Below are positions 45,179 to 53,837 of a stretch of DNA of 64,000 bases, in pieces. The notes below the pieces were generated by a model. The model made no database searches. It saw nothing but the letters and a program-made list of their open reading frames with translations, and was not told the origin of the DNA. The stretch covers positions 5,022,001 to 5,086,000 of the forward strand of contig NZ_OZ061318.1 of assembly GCF_964063345.1 (NCBI RefSeq), given 5' to 3'. Positions within the stretch are counted from its first letter, which is position 1; each line of letters begins with the position of its first letter. The position numbers and the translations under genes were made by a program. This stretch comes from Pseudomonas lini (lineage in GTDB: Bacteria; Pseudomonadota; Gammaproteobacteria; Pseudomonadales; Pseudomonadaceae).

Positions 45179-45964
45179 ATGTCGTCGCTGCTTCAGCTGA
45201 CCGACACCCAGATCAGCACCTGGGTGGCGACGTTCATGTTGCCGTTGTTTCGCATCGGTTCGTTGCTGATGGTCATGCCTATTTTCGGCACGACGCTGGT
45301 GCCCCAGCGCGTGCGTCTGTACTTCGCCCTGGCGATCACCTTGGTGATTGCCCCTGGCCTGCCGCCAATGCCGCCGGTCAATGCGCTGGACCTGAGCGCG
45401 TTGCTGTTGATTGCCGAGCAGATCATCATCGGTGCGGTCCTCGGCTTCTCCTTGCAGCTATTCTTTCAGGCGTTCGTGGTGGCGGGACAGATCGTCGCGA
45501 TCCAGATGGGTATGGGCTTCGCCTCGATGGTCGACCCTACGAACGGTGTGTCGGTGGCGGTGATCGGACAGTTCTTCACCATGCTGGTGACGCTGCTGTT
45601 CCTGTCCATGAATGGTCACTTGGTGGTGTTCGAAGTCCTCACCGAAAGCTTCACTACACTGCCGGTCGGTGGCGGGTTGATGGTCAATCATTTCTGGGAG
45701 CTGGCCGGCAAACTCGGCTGGGTGCTCGGTGCAGCGCTGTTGCTGGTGCTGCCGGCGATCACCGCGTTGCTGGTGGTCAACATCGCATTTGGCGTGATGA
45801 CCCGGGCGGCGCCACAGCTGAACATCTTCTCGATCGGCTTCCCGCTGACTCTGGTGCTTGGGATGTTCATCATCTGGGTCGGTCTGGCGGACATTCTCAA
45901 TCAGTATCAGCCGCTGGCCGCCGAGGCTTTGCAGTTGTTACGCGAACTGGCACGGGCGCGCTGA
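45179..45964 (+). CDS. fliR: Flagellar export gate protein FliR
   Basis: 261 residues with about six membrane segments. Conserved LPLFRIGSLLMVMPIFG and VAGQIVAIQMGMGFASMVDP. It forms the FliPQR channel with FliP and FliQ and contacts FlhB, whose gene follows four bases later. Confidence 0.97.
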   Translation: MSSLLQLTDTQISTWVATFMLPLFRIGSLLMVMPIFGTTLVPQRVRLYFALAITLVIAPGLPPMPPVNALDLSALLLIAEQIIIGAVLGFSLQLFFQAFVVAGQIVAIQMGMGFASMVDPTNGVSVAVIGQFFTMLVTLLFLSMNGHLVVFEVLTESFTTLPVGGGLMVNHFWELAGKLGWVLGAALLLVLPAITALLVVNIAFGVMTRAAPQLNIFSIGFPLTLVLGMFIIWVGLADILNQYQPLAAEALQLLRELARAR

Positions 45965-45967
45965 GTC

Positions 45968-47107
45968 ATGGCTGAGAGCGAAAGCGGTCAGGACAAAACA
46001 GAAGACCCCACGGAGAAACGCAAAAAGGACTCCCGTGAGAAGGGCGAGATTGCGCGCTCCAAGGAACTCAACACCCTGGCGGTCATGCTCGCTGGCGCCG
46101 GTGCGTTGCTGATTTTTGGCGGCGCCCTGGCCCAGGATTTGATGGAGCTGATGCGCATGAACTTCTCGCTCTCGCGAGAGGTGATTCTGGATCAGCGTTC
46201 CATGGGCACTTATCTGCTGCATTCGGGGCAGATTGCCCTCGTTGCTATTCAGCCAGTGATGATCACCTTACTGTTGGCTGCGTTGATTGGCCCGATCTCC
46301 CTCGGCGGCTGGCTGTTCGCGGCCGGCTCCATGGCGCCGAAATTCAGTCGCATGAACCCCGGCGCGGGGCTGAAACGAATGTTCTCGGCCAAGGCGTTGG
46401 TGGAGTTGCTCAAGGCCCTGGCGAAGTTTTTCATTGTGTTATTCGTGGCGTTGGCGGTGTTGTCATCGGACATTGACGATCTGCTGCGTATTGCCCACGA
46501 GCCATTGGACATGGCGATCATTCACAGCCTGCAAGTGGTCGGCTGGAGTACTTTGTGGATGGCTTGCGGATTGATCATCATCGCCGCGGTCGACGTGCCG
46601 GTGCAGTTGTGGGAAAGCCACAAGAAGCTGCTGATGACCAAGCAGGAAGTTCGCGATGAGCACAAGGATCAAGAAGGTAAGCCGGAGGTCAAGCAGCGCA
46701 TTCGCCAGTTGCAACGCGAGATGTCGCAGCGGCGGATGATGGCGGCCATTCCCGAGGCCGACGTGGTCATCACCAACCCGACTCACTACGCCGTGGCGCT
46801 CAAGTACGATCCGGAAAAGGGCGGGGCGCCGATGCTGATCGCCAAGGGCAGTGACTTCCTGGCCCTGAAGATCCGTGAAATCGCCGTGGCCAATAATGTG
46901 CTGCTGCTCGAATCGCCGGCGCTGGCGCGCTCGATCTACTACTCCACGGAGCTGGAACAGGAAATTCCCGGCGGGCTTTATCTGGCAGTCGCCCAGGTAT
47001 TGGCCTACGTCTACCAGATCCGTCAGCACCGCGCCGGCAAGGGCAAGCGCCCGGATCCGCTCCAGGATGATTTGCCGATTCCGCCGGATCTGCGCCGCGA
47101 TTCCTGA
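45968..47107 (+). CDS. flhB: Flagellar export specificity switch FlhB
   Basis: 379 residues. Charged N-terminus (GQDKTEDPTEKRKKDSREKG), four membrane segments (about 32-210), and a cytoplasmic domain with the autocleavage motif NPTH at about residues 270-273 (Asn-Pro bond). FliK triggers the change from rod/hook to filament substrates through this domain. The C-terminal part resembles the small protein encoded at 62669-62998. Last gene of the fliL operon. Confidence 0.97.
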   Translation: MAESESGQDKTEDPTEKRKKDSREKGEIARSKELNTLAVMLAGAGALLIFGGALAQDLMELMRMNFSLSREVILDQRSMGTYLLHSGQIALVAIQPVMITLLLAALIGPISLGGWLFAAGSMAPKFSRMNPGAGLKRMFSAKALVELLKALAKFFIVLFVALAVLSSDIDDLLRIAHEPLDMAIIHSLQVVGWSTLWMACGLIIIAAVDVPVQLWESHKKLLMTKQEVRDEHKDQEGKPEVKQRIRQLQREMSQRRMMAAIPEADVVITNPTHYAVALKYDPEKGGAPMLIAKGSDFLALKIREIAVANNVLLLESPALARSIYYSTELEQEIPGGLYLAVAQVLAYVYQIRQHRAGKGKRPDPLQDDLPIPPDLRRDS

Positions 47108-47111
47108 TAGA

Positions 47112-47179
47112 TCTAAAAGTCGCAACCTTTGGCGGCGGCCACAGGCGTGTGGGGAGCTGCCGAAGGCTGCGATCTTTTC
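47112..47179. repeat. Degenerate REP-like palindrome after flhB
   Basis: The right part (47150-47178, TGTGGGGAGCTGCCGAAGGC...GATCTTTT) resembles a common Pseudomonas intergenic repeat, and the left part (AAAAGTCGCAACCTTTGGCG) is its imperfect complement. It may act as the terminator of the fliL operon. Confidence 0.55.
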
Positions 47180-47228
47180 TGCTTTACCTGCTTTTGTGGT
47201 AGGGCAAGCCCCTCACTCCAAGTCTGCG

Positions 47229-47588
47229 CTAGCCTTGTGGGTCGAAGTTATCCAGCACCCGGTTCACCGCCAGCTCGCCGAGCATGACCACCGATTGAAT
47301 CCCCAGCATCATGTTGCGATGTGGCATGTCCATCAATCCGGCGAACTCACTGAGCATCATGCTCGCTGAGGCCAAGGATTCGCAGACGTTGACCAGCAGG
47401 GTTTCGTTATCGACCTCGGCACCGACATGGTAAATGGTGCTGGGTTTGCGCTTGGTGTCTTTGGGGATGGGCGGTTTGAGGTAGTAATCGAGGGCGCGGT
47501 CGGCGGCTTCGTTGAGCTTTTTGGAATCGAGGGATTCGTAGGGGGATGCCGGATCGGTTTCCGGTGGGTTGGGCGTTGGTTTGAACAT
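47229..47588 (-). CDS. Small DUF6124-type protein of unknown function
   Basis: 119 residues on the minus strand, the only opposite gene inside the flagellar run. It begins MFKPTPNPPETDPASPYESL, followed by DSKKLNEAADRALDYYLKP and a C-terminal helical part with SMMLSEFAGLMDMPHRNMML. I associate this pattern with the Pseudomonas DUF6124 family, whose function I do not know. No signal peptide or membrane segment. The start at 47588 has GGAG eight bases upstream; the frame stays open for 31 more codons into the leader. There is no reason from sequence to link it to flagella; it may be an insertion between flhB and flhA. Confidence 0.75.
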   Translation of the reverse strand: MFKPTPNPPETDPASPYESLDSKKLNEAADRALDYYLKPPIPKDTKRKPSTIYHVGAEVDNETLLVNVCESLASASMMLSEFAGLMDMPHRNMMLGIQSVVMLGELAVNRVLDNFDPQG

Positions 47589-47708
47589 AGATGGAACTCC
47601 ATATGTGATTAGAGGAGCCATCACCCTCGCTACCAAACGAAGAGGTGGTGGCCATACGAAGGTTGGTAGACCGGCCCACATGGAAAAACCGGCGCGCCCG
47701 AGGACGCC

Positions 47709-47774
47709 CTACGCATGGCCACCATAAAAACAAATGCCGAAAAAGCACCTGCATAAGGTGACGCTATGCGTCAT
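47709..47774 (-). CDS. Possible 21-residue leader peptide
   Basis: A short frame on the minus strand, MTHSVTLCRCFFGICFYGGH followed by Ala and a TAG stop, rich in Cys and aromatic residues. Its start codon lies in the TGACGC/GCGTCA hairpin and its end lies in one arm of the GGTGGCCAT inverted repeat. No good Shine-Dalgarno is seen. It is listed because its place in a structured leader resembles attenuation; translation is unproven. Confidence 0.35.
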   Translation of the reverse strand: MTHSVTLCRCFFGICFYGGHA

Positions 47775-47926
47775 GTGGACGGCGGGCTACCAAACCCGAT
47801 CGCTGTTTTTCAGCGACAGGGAAACGATAGAGCCCGGCCCTTAGGCGCACAAGCCGGCGGATTCTGGCGTAGTCGTAGGCAACGACGCAAGGATGTGTAG
47901 CCTGGGTGAGTGTCTGGAGATGTCGA

Positions 47927-47944
47927 TTAAACATGTCTGTTTAA
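47927..47944. promoter_or_regulatory. Palindromic operator-like dyad
   Basis: TTAAACA-TGTC-TGTTTAA, perfect 7-bp arms, in an AT-rich patch between the minus-strand gene and flhA. It could bind a dimeric regulator of either gene. It matches no site I can name with confidence. Confidence 0.4.
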
Positions 47945-47945
47945 A

Positions 47946-47994
47946 ATCAAAAGATCGTCCGAACGCGGCCCGAGCCTTTGGACGATCTTTTGAT
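47946..47994. repeat. Perfect 15-bp inverted repeat upstream of flhA
   Basis: ATCAAAAGATCGTCC at 47946-47960 and its exact complement at 47980-47994 with a 19-base loop. It resembles the AAGATCG-type palindromes spread in Pseudomonas genomes, and could also act as a terminator for upstream transcription. Confidence 0.8.
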
Positions 47995-48038
47995 CTTCCG
48001 TGACTCGCGCAACCCTCTATTTCCCACCCCGGCAAAAG

Positions 48039-48055
48039 TTGGAAGGCTTCTTGCA
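48039..48055 (+). promoter_or_regulatory. Sigma-54 promoter of flhA
   Basis: TTGGAAGGCTTCTTGCA with GG at 48041-48042 and GC at 48053-48054, exact N10 spacing and a perfect TTGCA -12 box; the -24 box is TGGAAG instead of TGGCAC. It lies 62 bases before flhA. Confidence 0.78.
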
Positions 48056-48116
48056 ATAGCCGCCCTGCGCCTGCTTCAGGCGTCAAAAGTTTGCTTTAAA
48101 GAAACGGGGAAAACCG

Positions 48117-50246
48117 GTGGATCGCTCTCAGTTAATCAACACTGCACGCACAAACGTTGCCGACCTCAGTCGGGGCAATCTGGGTGTGCCGCTGTTGCTG
48201 CTGGTCATGCTGGCCATGATGATGTTGCCGGTGCCGCCGTTCCTGCTGGACGTGTTTTTCACCTTCAACATTGCCTTGTCCATCGTCGTGTTGCTGGTCT
48301 GCGTGTACGCCTTGCGGCCGCTGGATTTTGCGGTGTTCCCGACCATTCTGCTGGTGGCAACGTTGCTGCGACTGGCGCTGAACGTGGCCTCGACGCGGGT
48401 GGTGATGCTTCACGGTCAGGACGGTCATGCCGCCGCCGGTAAGGTGATCCAGGCCTTCGGTGAGGTGGTGATCGGCGGTAACTACGTGGTCGGTATCGTG
48501 GTCTTTGCGATCTTGATGATCATCAACTTCGTCGTGGTGACCAAGGGCGCCGGGCGGATTTCCGAGGTGAGCGCGCGTTTCACCCTCGATGCGATGCCCG
48601 GCAAACAGATGGCGATCGACGCCGACTTGAACGCCGGCCTGATCGATCAGAACCAGGCGAAATTGCGCCGGATGGAAGTGGCCCAGGAAGCCGAGTTCTA
48701 CGGTTCGATGGACGGTGCCAGCAAGTTCGTGCGTGGTGACGCCATCGCCGGTCTGCTGATTCTGTTCATCAACCTGATCGGCGGTATGGCGGTCGGTATC
48801 TTCCAGCACGGCATGAGCTTTGCTGATGCCGGCAAGGTTTATGCGCTGTTGACCATCGGTGACGGTTTGGTGGCGCAGTTGCCATCACTGCTGTTGTCGA
48901 CTGCCGCTGCGATCATGGTGACCCGTGCTTCCGGCTCGGAAGACATGGGCAAGCAGATCAATCGTCAGATGTTCGCTTCGCCGAAAGCCCTGGCAGTGGC
49001 CGCTGGCTTGATGGCGGTGATGGGCCTGGTGCCCGGCATGCCGCACTTCTCCTTTCTGAGCATGGCAGCCCTGGCGGCCGGCGGCGCTTACCTGTTCTGG
49101 AAGAAGCAGAACGCGGTCAAGGTTCAGGCCCTGCAGGAGGTCAAGCGTCAGCAGGAACTGCTGCCATCGCCGGCCCGCGCTCAGGAAACCAAAGAGCTTG
49201 GCTGGGATGACGTGACCCCGATCGACATGATCGGCCTGGAAGTCGGCTACCGCCTGATCCCGCTGGTGGATCGCAACCAGGGTGGTCAGTTGCTGGCACG
49301 GATCAAGGGTGTGCGTAAAAAGCTCTCCCAGGACCTGGGCTTCCTGATGCCGACTGTGCATATCCGTGACAACCTCGACCTGGCGCCAAGCGCCTATCGC
49401 CTGACCCTGATGGGCGTGATCCTGGCCGAGGCCGAGATTTATCCGGACCGCGAGTTGGCGATCAACCCGGGGCAGGTCTACGGCACGCTCAACGGCATCA
49501 CCGCCAAAGATCCGGCTTTTGGTCTGGAGGCGGTCTGGATCGAAATCAGCCAGCGTGCCCAGGCGCAATCCCTTGGTTATACCGTGGTCGATGCCAGTAC
49601 GGTAGTGGCAACGCATTTGAACCAGATTCTGTACAAGCACTCCAGCGAGCTGATCGGCCACGAAGAAGTCCAGCAACTCATGCAATTGTTGGCCAAAAGC
49701 TCACCGAAACTGGCAGAAGAGTTGGTGCCGGGGGTGGTTTCGCTGTCGCAACTGCTCAAAGTCTTGCAGGCATTGCTGGCCGAACAAGTACCGGTACGAG
49801 ACATTCGCAGCATCGCCGAAGCCATCGCCAACAACGCCGCCAAGAGTCAAGATACTGCCGCTTTGGTGGCCGCGGTGCGCGTCGGCGTATCCCGCGCAAT
49901 CGTGCAAAGCATTGTAGGCACTGAGTCGCAGCTGCCTGTGATCACCTTGGAACCAAGGTTGGAACAAATATTGCTCAATAGTCTTCAGAAGGCAGGACAA
50001 GGCTCGGAAGAGGGTGTTCTGCTGGAGCCAAGCATGGCAGAGAAACTGCAACGCTCGTTGATCGAAGCGGCGCAGCGTCAGGAAATGCAAGGTCAACCGG
50101 TGATTCTGCTGGTGGCCGGTCCGGTTCGCGCGATGCTCTCGCGATTCGGCCGACTGGCAGTCCCGGGTTTGCATGTGTTGGCTTACCAGGAAATCCCTGA
50201 CAACAAGCAAGTGACCATCGTTGCGACAGTAGGGCCCAACGGCTGA
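48117..50246 (+). CDS. flhA: Flagellar export gate protein FlhA
   Basis: 709 residues. The N-terminal half has eight membrane segments (GVPLLLLVMLAMMMLPVPPF onward) and the FHIPEP-type loop (TKGAGRISEVSARFTLDAMPGKQ region). The cytoplasmic half forms the nonameric docking ring for chaperone-substrate complexes. The start is GTG 48117 with GGGGA about ten bases upstream. flhF follows after 11 bases. Confidence 0.97.
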   Translation: MDRSQLINTARTNVADLSRGNLGVPLLLLVMLAMMMLPVPPFLLDVFFTFNIALSIVVLLVCVYALRPLDFAVFPTILLVATLLRLALNVASTRVVMLHGQDGHAAAGKVIQAFGEVVIGGNYVVGIVVFAILMIINFVVVTKGAGRISEVSARFTLDAMPGKQMAIDADLNAGLIDQNQAKLRRMEVAQEAEFYGSMDGASKFVRGDAIAGLLILFINLIGGMAVGIFQHGMSFADAGKVYALLTIGDGLVAQLPSLLLSTAAAIMVTRASGSEDMGKQINRQMFASPKALAVAAGLMAVMGLVPGMPHFSFLSMAALAAGGAYLFWKKQNAVKVQALQEVKRQQELLPSPARAQETKELGWDDVTPIDMIGLEVGYRLIPLVDRNQGGQLLARIKGVRKKLSQDLGFLMPTVHIRDNLDLAPSAYRLTLMGVILAEAEIYPDRELAINPGQVYGTLNGITAKDPAFGLEAVWIEISQRAQAQSLGYTVVDASTVVATHLNQILYKHSSELIGHEEVQQLMQLLAKSSPKLAEELVPGVVSLSQLLKVLQALLAEQVPVRDIRSIAEAIANNAAKSQDTAALVAAVRVGVSRAIVQSIVGTESQLPVITLEPRLEQILLNSLQKAGQGSEEGVLLEPSMAEKLQRSLIEAAQRQEMQGQPVILLVAGPVRAMLSRFGRLAVPGLHVLAYQEIPDNKQVTIVATVGPNG

Positions 50247-50257
50247 GGTAGTGGTTT

Positions 50258-51583
50258 ATGCAAGTTAAGCGTTTTTTCGCCGCCGATATGCGTCAGGCCA
50301 TGAAACTGGTTCGTGATGAGCTGGGCGCCGATGCCGCCATCATTGGCAATCGCCGGATCGCCGGCGGTGTCGAGCTGACGGCTGCCCTGGATTACAAATT
50401 GTCGGCGCTGGCCCCGCGTGTTCCGAACATGGAACTCGAGGACGAGTTGCGCAAGACCCAGTCGCGGATCGTCACCGCCCAGGCCGAACTGAGCCTGCGT
50501 GGCGATGGCGAGAGCGACAAAGCCACCAATCGCCAGTTGTTCGCCGGCCTGCCGTTGACCGCCGCCGAGCCACTGATCGAGCCAACGCTGGCCGAGCCTC
50601 GGCGTCCGGCACCCGCGCCTGCCGCAGCGACCGGCGTCGATCCGCGTGCGTTCGACTCGATGCGTTTCGAGCTCAACAGCCTGCGTGAACTGATGGAAGT
50701 GCAACTCGGCTCGCTGGCCTGGAATCAGCTGCAAGGCAGCCGTCCGGCCCAGGCCAACCTCTGGCGTCGCCTGCAACGCATCGGTCTGTCCGGCCCGTTG
50801 TCGCGCGATCTGCTGGCACTGATTACCGACATTGAAGAACCCCGTCAGGCCTGGCGCATGTTGCTCGCGCACCTGGCGCGGATGATTGCCACCCCGCAAG
50901 TTGAGCCACTGGAAGAGGGCGGCGTGATTGCGATGGTCGGCCCGGCCGGTATGGGCAAGACCACCACGCTGGCCAAACTCGCCGCCCGTTACGTGCTCAA
51001 GTACGGCGCGCAGAACATCGCGCTGGTGAGCATGGACAGCTACCGCATCGGCGCTCAGGAACAGCTCAAGACCCTGGGCCGCATCCTCAATGTGTCAGTC
51101 ACCCACGTCGACCCGGGCCAATCGCTGGTGCAGGCGCTGGAACCTTTGCTGCGCAAACGCGTGGTTCTGATCGATACCGCCGGCCTGCAGGCCAGCGATC
51201 CGGCACTGCGCATGCAGCTCGAAAGCCTGGCCGGACGAGGGATCAAATCAAAAAATTATCTGGTCTTGGCAACCACTAGCCAAAAACAGGTTCTAACCGC
51301 CGCTTATCATAGTTACAAGCGTTGCGGGCTAGCTGGCTGCATCCTGACTAAACTGGATGAAACGGCAAGCCTGGGTGAGGTGTTGAGCCTGGCCATCAGT
51401 CATGAATTGCCGGTGGCTTACCTGACCGATGGCCCGCGGATCCCGGATGATTTGCATCTGCCGCGTCGTCATCAGTTGGTCAGCCGCGCCGTTAGCGTGC
51501 AAATGCAGGAAGAACCCAGCGAAGAAGCCATGGCTGATATGTTCGCTGACCTCTACCACAGTCCGACCAAGCGGGTTGGCTGA
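50258..51583 (+). CDS. flhF: SRP-type GTPase FlhF, polar flagellar placement
   Basis: 441 residues. N-terminal B domain (MQVKRFFAADMRQAMKLVRD), then a linker, then the NG GTPase domain with P-loop GPAGMGKTTT from about residue 228, VSMDSYRIGAQEQL, LIDTAGLQ and TKLDETASLGEV. It directs the flagellum to the pole together with FleN. 117 bases separate it from fleN. Confidence 0.96.
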   Translation: MQVKRFFAADMRQAMKLVRDELGADAAIIGNRRIAGGVELTAALDYKLSALAPRVPNMELEDELRKTQSRIVTAQAELSLRGDGESDKATNRQLFAGLPLTAAEPLIEPTLAEPRRPAPAPAAATGVDPRAFDSMRFELNSLRELMEVQLGSLAWNQLQGSRPAQANLWRRLQRIGLSGPLSRDLLALITDIEEPRQAWRMLLAHLARMIATPQVEPLEEGGVIAMVGPAGMGKTTTLAKLAARYVLKYGAQNIALVSMDSYRIGAQEQLKTLGRILNVSVTHVDPGQSLVQALEPLLRKRVVLIDTAGLQASDPALRMQLESLAGRGIKSKNYLVLATTSQKQVLTAAYHSYKRCGLAGCILTKLDETASLGEVLSLAISHELPVAYLTDGPRIPDDLHLPRRHQLVSRAVSVQMQEEPSEEAMADMFADLYHSPTKRVG

Positions 51584-51700
51584 GGTATTAATGAACAGTT
51601 TTTGTACCTACATCGATGGTCTGCCAATGCATTGTTCAGTTGGTGAACGCGCAGCCAGTAATGTGGCCTCCGTCTAAGTAAGACAAGGTAAAGAAATAAC

Positions 51701-52531
51701 ATGGGCAGCATGCATCCCGTACAGGTGATCGCGGTGACCGGCGGCAAAAGTGGCGTCGGGAAGACTAACGTGTCAGTGAACTTGTCCCTGGCTCTAGCTG
51801 AGCTCGGCCGGCGCGTCATGCTGCTGGATGCCGATCTGGGGCTGGCGAACGTCGACGTCCTGTTGGGGCTGACACCCAAACGTACTTTGGCCGATGTGAT
51901 CGAAGGCCGGTGTGAGCTGCGCGACGTGCTGCTGCAAGGGCCCGGCGGTATCCGCATCGTCCCGGCCGCGTCCGGCACCCAGAGCATGGTTCATCTGAGC
52001 CCGGCCCAGCATGCCGGCCTGATCCAGGCCTTCAGCGACATCGGCGACAACCTCGACGTATTGGTGATCGACACCGCTGCGGGCATTGGTGACTCGGTAG
52101 TCAGTTTCGTTCGCGCAGCCCAGGAAGTCTTGCTGGTGGTGTGCGACGAGCCGACCTCGATCACTGACGCCTACGCGCTGATCAAACTGCTGAACCGCGA
52201 CTACGGCATGAATCGTTTCCGCGTCCTGGCCAACATGGCGCAGAGCCCGCAGGAGGGCCGCAACCTGTTCGCCAAGTTGACCAAGGTCACCGATCGCTTC
52301 CTCGACGTCGCCTTGCAATACGTTGGCGCGGTGCCTTACGACGAAAGCGTGCGCAAGGCCGTGCAGAAGCAGCGTGCCGTCTACGAAGCCTTTCCCCGTT
52401 CCAAGTGCGCTCTGGCATTCAAGGCCATTGCGCAGAAGGTCGATACCTGGCCGCTGCCGGCCAACCCGCGTGGGCATCTGGAATTTTTCGTCGAGCGCCT
52501 CGTGCAACAAACGGCAGGACCCGTCCTATGA
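51701..52531 (+). CDS. fleN: MinD-like ATPase FleN, flagellar number control
   Basis: 276 residues of the ParA/MinD class. Deviant Walker A GGKSGVGKT at 14-22, MLLDADLGLANVDVLLGL, and VIDTAAGIGDSVVSFV. It antagonises FleQ and limits the number of polar flagella to one or a few. No own RpoN motif seen in the preceding gap. Its end overlaps fliA by four bases. Confidence 0.96.
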   Translation: MGSMHPVQVIAVTGGKSGVGKTNVSVNLSLALAELGRRVMLLDADLGLANVDVLLGLTPKRTLADVIEGRCELRDVLLQGPGGIRIVPAASGTQSMVHLSPAQHAGLIQAFSDIGDNLDVLVIDTAAGIGDSVVSFVRAAQEVLLVVCDEPTSITDAYALIKLLNRDYGMNRFRVLANMAQSPQEGRNLFAKLTKVTDRFLDVALQYVGAVPYDESVRKAVQKQRAVYEAFPRSKCALAFKAIAQKVDTWPLPANPRGHLEFFVERLVQQTAGPVL

Positions 52532-53268
52532 CAGCCAGTGGTTACAACCTCTACAAGAACTCGGCACGTGACGCGCAGTACGAACTAATCGAGCGTTACG
52601 CGCCCTTGGTAAAACGCATTGCCTACCATTTGCTGGCGCGTTTGCCGGCCAGTGTCCAGGTCGAAGACCTGATCCAGGCCGGCATGATCGGCCTGCTTGA
52701 AGTATCAACCAAATACGACGCCAGCAAAGGCGCGAGTTTCGAGACGTACGCGGGCATTCGAATCCGCGGCGCGATGCTCGATGAAGTGCGCAAGGGGGAC
52801 TGGGCGCCACGTTCGGTTCACCGCAATACCCGCATGGTCAGCGACGCGATTCGCTCGATTGAAGCTAAAACCGGCCGTGACGCTAAAGATCACGAAGTTG
52901 CGGCCGAACTCCAATTGAGTCTCGACGATTATTACGGGATTTTGAACGACACCCTGGGTAGCCGGTTATTCAGTTTCGACGATCTGTTGCAGGACGGCGA
53001 ACACGAAGGGCTGCATGAGGATGGCGCCAGTGCTCATCTCGAGCCGTCACGCGATCTGGAAGATGAACGCTTCCAGGCGGCGCTGGCGGACGCGATTGCC
53101 AATTTGCCGGAGCGTGAGCGACTGGTGTTGGCGCTGTACTACGACGAAGAGTTGAATCTCAAGGAAATCGGTGAGGTCCTGGGGGTCAGCGAATCGCGGG
53201 TCAGCCAGTTACACAGCCAGTGCGCGGCCCGTTTGCGGGGGCGTTTGGGGGAGTGGCGAGCGCGCTGA
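52528..53268 (+). CDS. fliA: Flagellar sigma factor sigma-28
   Basis: 246 residues. Region 2 (YAPLVKRIAYHLLARLPASVQ, LIQAGMIGLLEVSTKYD, FETYAGIRIRGAMLDEVRK) and region 4 (LPERERLVLALYYDEELNLKEIGEVLGVSESRVSQLHSQ; helix-turn-helix GEVLGVSESRVSQLHS) are complete. Drives late genes such as fliC in this window. Its activity is held back by FlgM, not encoded here. ATG 52528 overlaps the fleN stop. Confidence 0.97.
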   Translation: MTASGYNLYKNSARDAQYELIERYAPLVKRIAYHLLARLPASVQVEDLIQAGMIGLLEVSTKYDASKGASFETYAGIRIRGAMLDEVRKGDWAPRSVHRNTRMVSDAIRSIEAKTGRDAKDHEVAAELQLSLDDYYGILNDTLGSRLFSFDDLLQDGEHEGLHEDGASAHLEPSRDLEDERFQAALADAIANLPERERLVLALYYDEELNLKEIGEVLGVSESRVSQLHSQCAARLRGRLGEWRAR

Positions 53269-53379
53269 AGGCAGTGTGGGGACACTGCGAATGGAGCAGG
53301 TGTGGTGTTGAACCGCGCCGGTTTCGATCTGTTGTGCTCCAGACAGTCATTGAGTGCTTTGCCGGATTGATTGAAATGG

Positions 53380-53400
53380 CGCGTCCAGGTGCTGGACGCG
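53380..53400 (+). terminator. Hairpin between fliA and cheY
   Basis: CGCGTCCA at 53380-53387 pairs perfectly with TGGACGCG at 53393-53400 around GGTGC, followed by only TTT. It may be a weak terminator or attenuator; the RBS of cheY follows 13 bases later. Confidence 0.45.
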
Positions 53401-53423
53401 TTTAAGACTGCTTGGAGGTCGAA

Positions 53424-53807
53424 TTGAACAAGAACATGAAAATCCTCATCGTTGATGACTTCTCAACGATGCGGCGGATCATAAAAAACCTGTTGCGTGA
53501 CCTTGGGTTCACCAACACGGTCGAGGCTGACGATGGCATCACTGCCATTCCGGTTCTCAACAGCGGGGGCATCGACTTTCTGGTAACGGACTGGAACATG
53601 CCTGGCATGACCGGCATCGATCTGCTGCGTCACGTGCGCGCCGATGAAAAGCTCAAGCACCTGCCGGTGCTGATGGTGACCGCTGAAGCCAAGCGCGAGC
53701 AAATCATCGAAGCCGCTCAGGCGGGTGTGAACGGCTATGTGGTCAAGCCATTCACGGCTCAAGCGTTGAAAGACAAGATTGAAAAGATCTTCGAACGCAT
53801 CGGTTGA
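53424..53807 (+). CDS. cheY: Chemotaxis response regulator CheY
   Basis: 127-residue single receiver domain. Acidic pair Asp11-Asp12, phospho-acceptor Asp56 ([11 protein letters not shown]), Thr in MVTAEAK and Lys in [10 protein letters not shown]. Phosphorylated CheY binds FliM and changes motor rotation. The TTG at 53424 is preferred since GGAGG lies five bases upstream; ATG 53436 would remove four residues and leave the RBS too far away. Confidence 0.95.
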   Translation: MNKNMKILIVDDFSTMRRIIKNLLRDLGFTNTVEADDGITAIPVLNSGGIDFLVTDWNMPGMTGIDLLRHVRADEKLKHLPVLMVTAEAKREQIIEAAQAGVNGYVVKPFTAQALKDKIEKIFERIG

Positions 53808-53837
53808 TGTGCAAAGCCAGTCCGTCACGGGGGAGCT

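Larger units (their letters stand above)
47589..48116. other. Leader and intergenic region between the DUF6124-type gene and flhA
   Basis: 528 bases. The left 250 are a structured leader for the minus-strand gene: a distant inverted repeat GGTGGCCAT/ATGGCCACC (47647-47655 and 47715-47723), hairpins CACCT/AGGTG (47746-47760) and TGACGC/GCGTCA (47759-47773) sharing two bases, and TCGCTG/CAGCGA (47800-47816). The right half holds a dyad, a 15-bp inverted repeat and the flhA sigma-54 promoter. No larger gene is visible. Confidence 0.7.
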
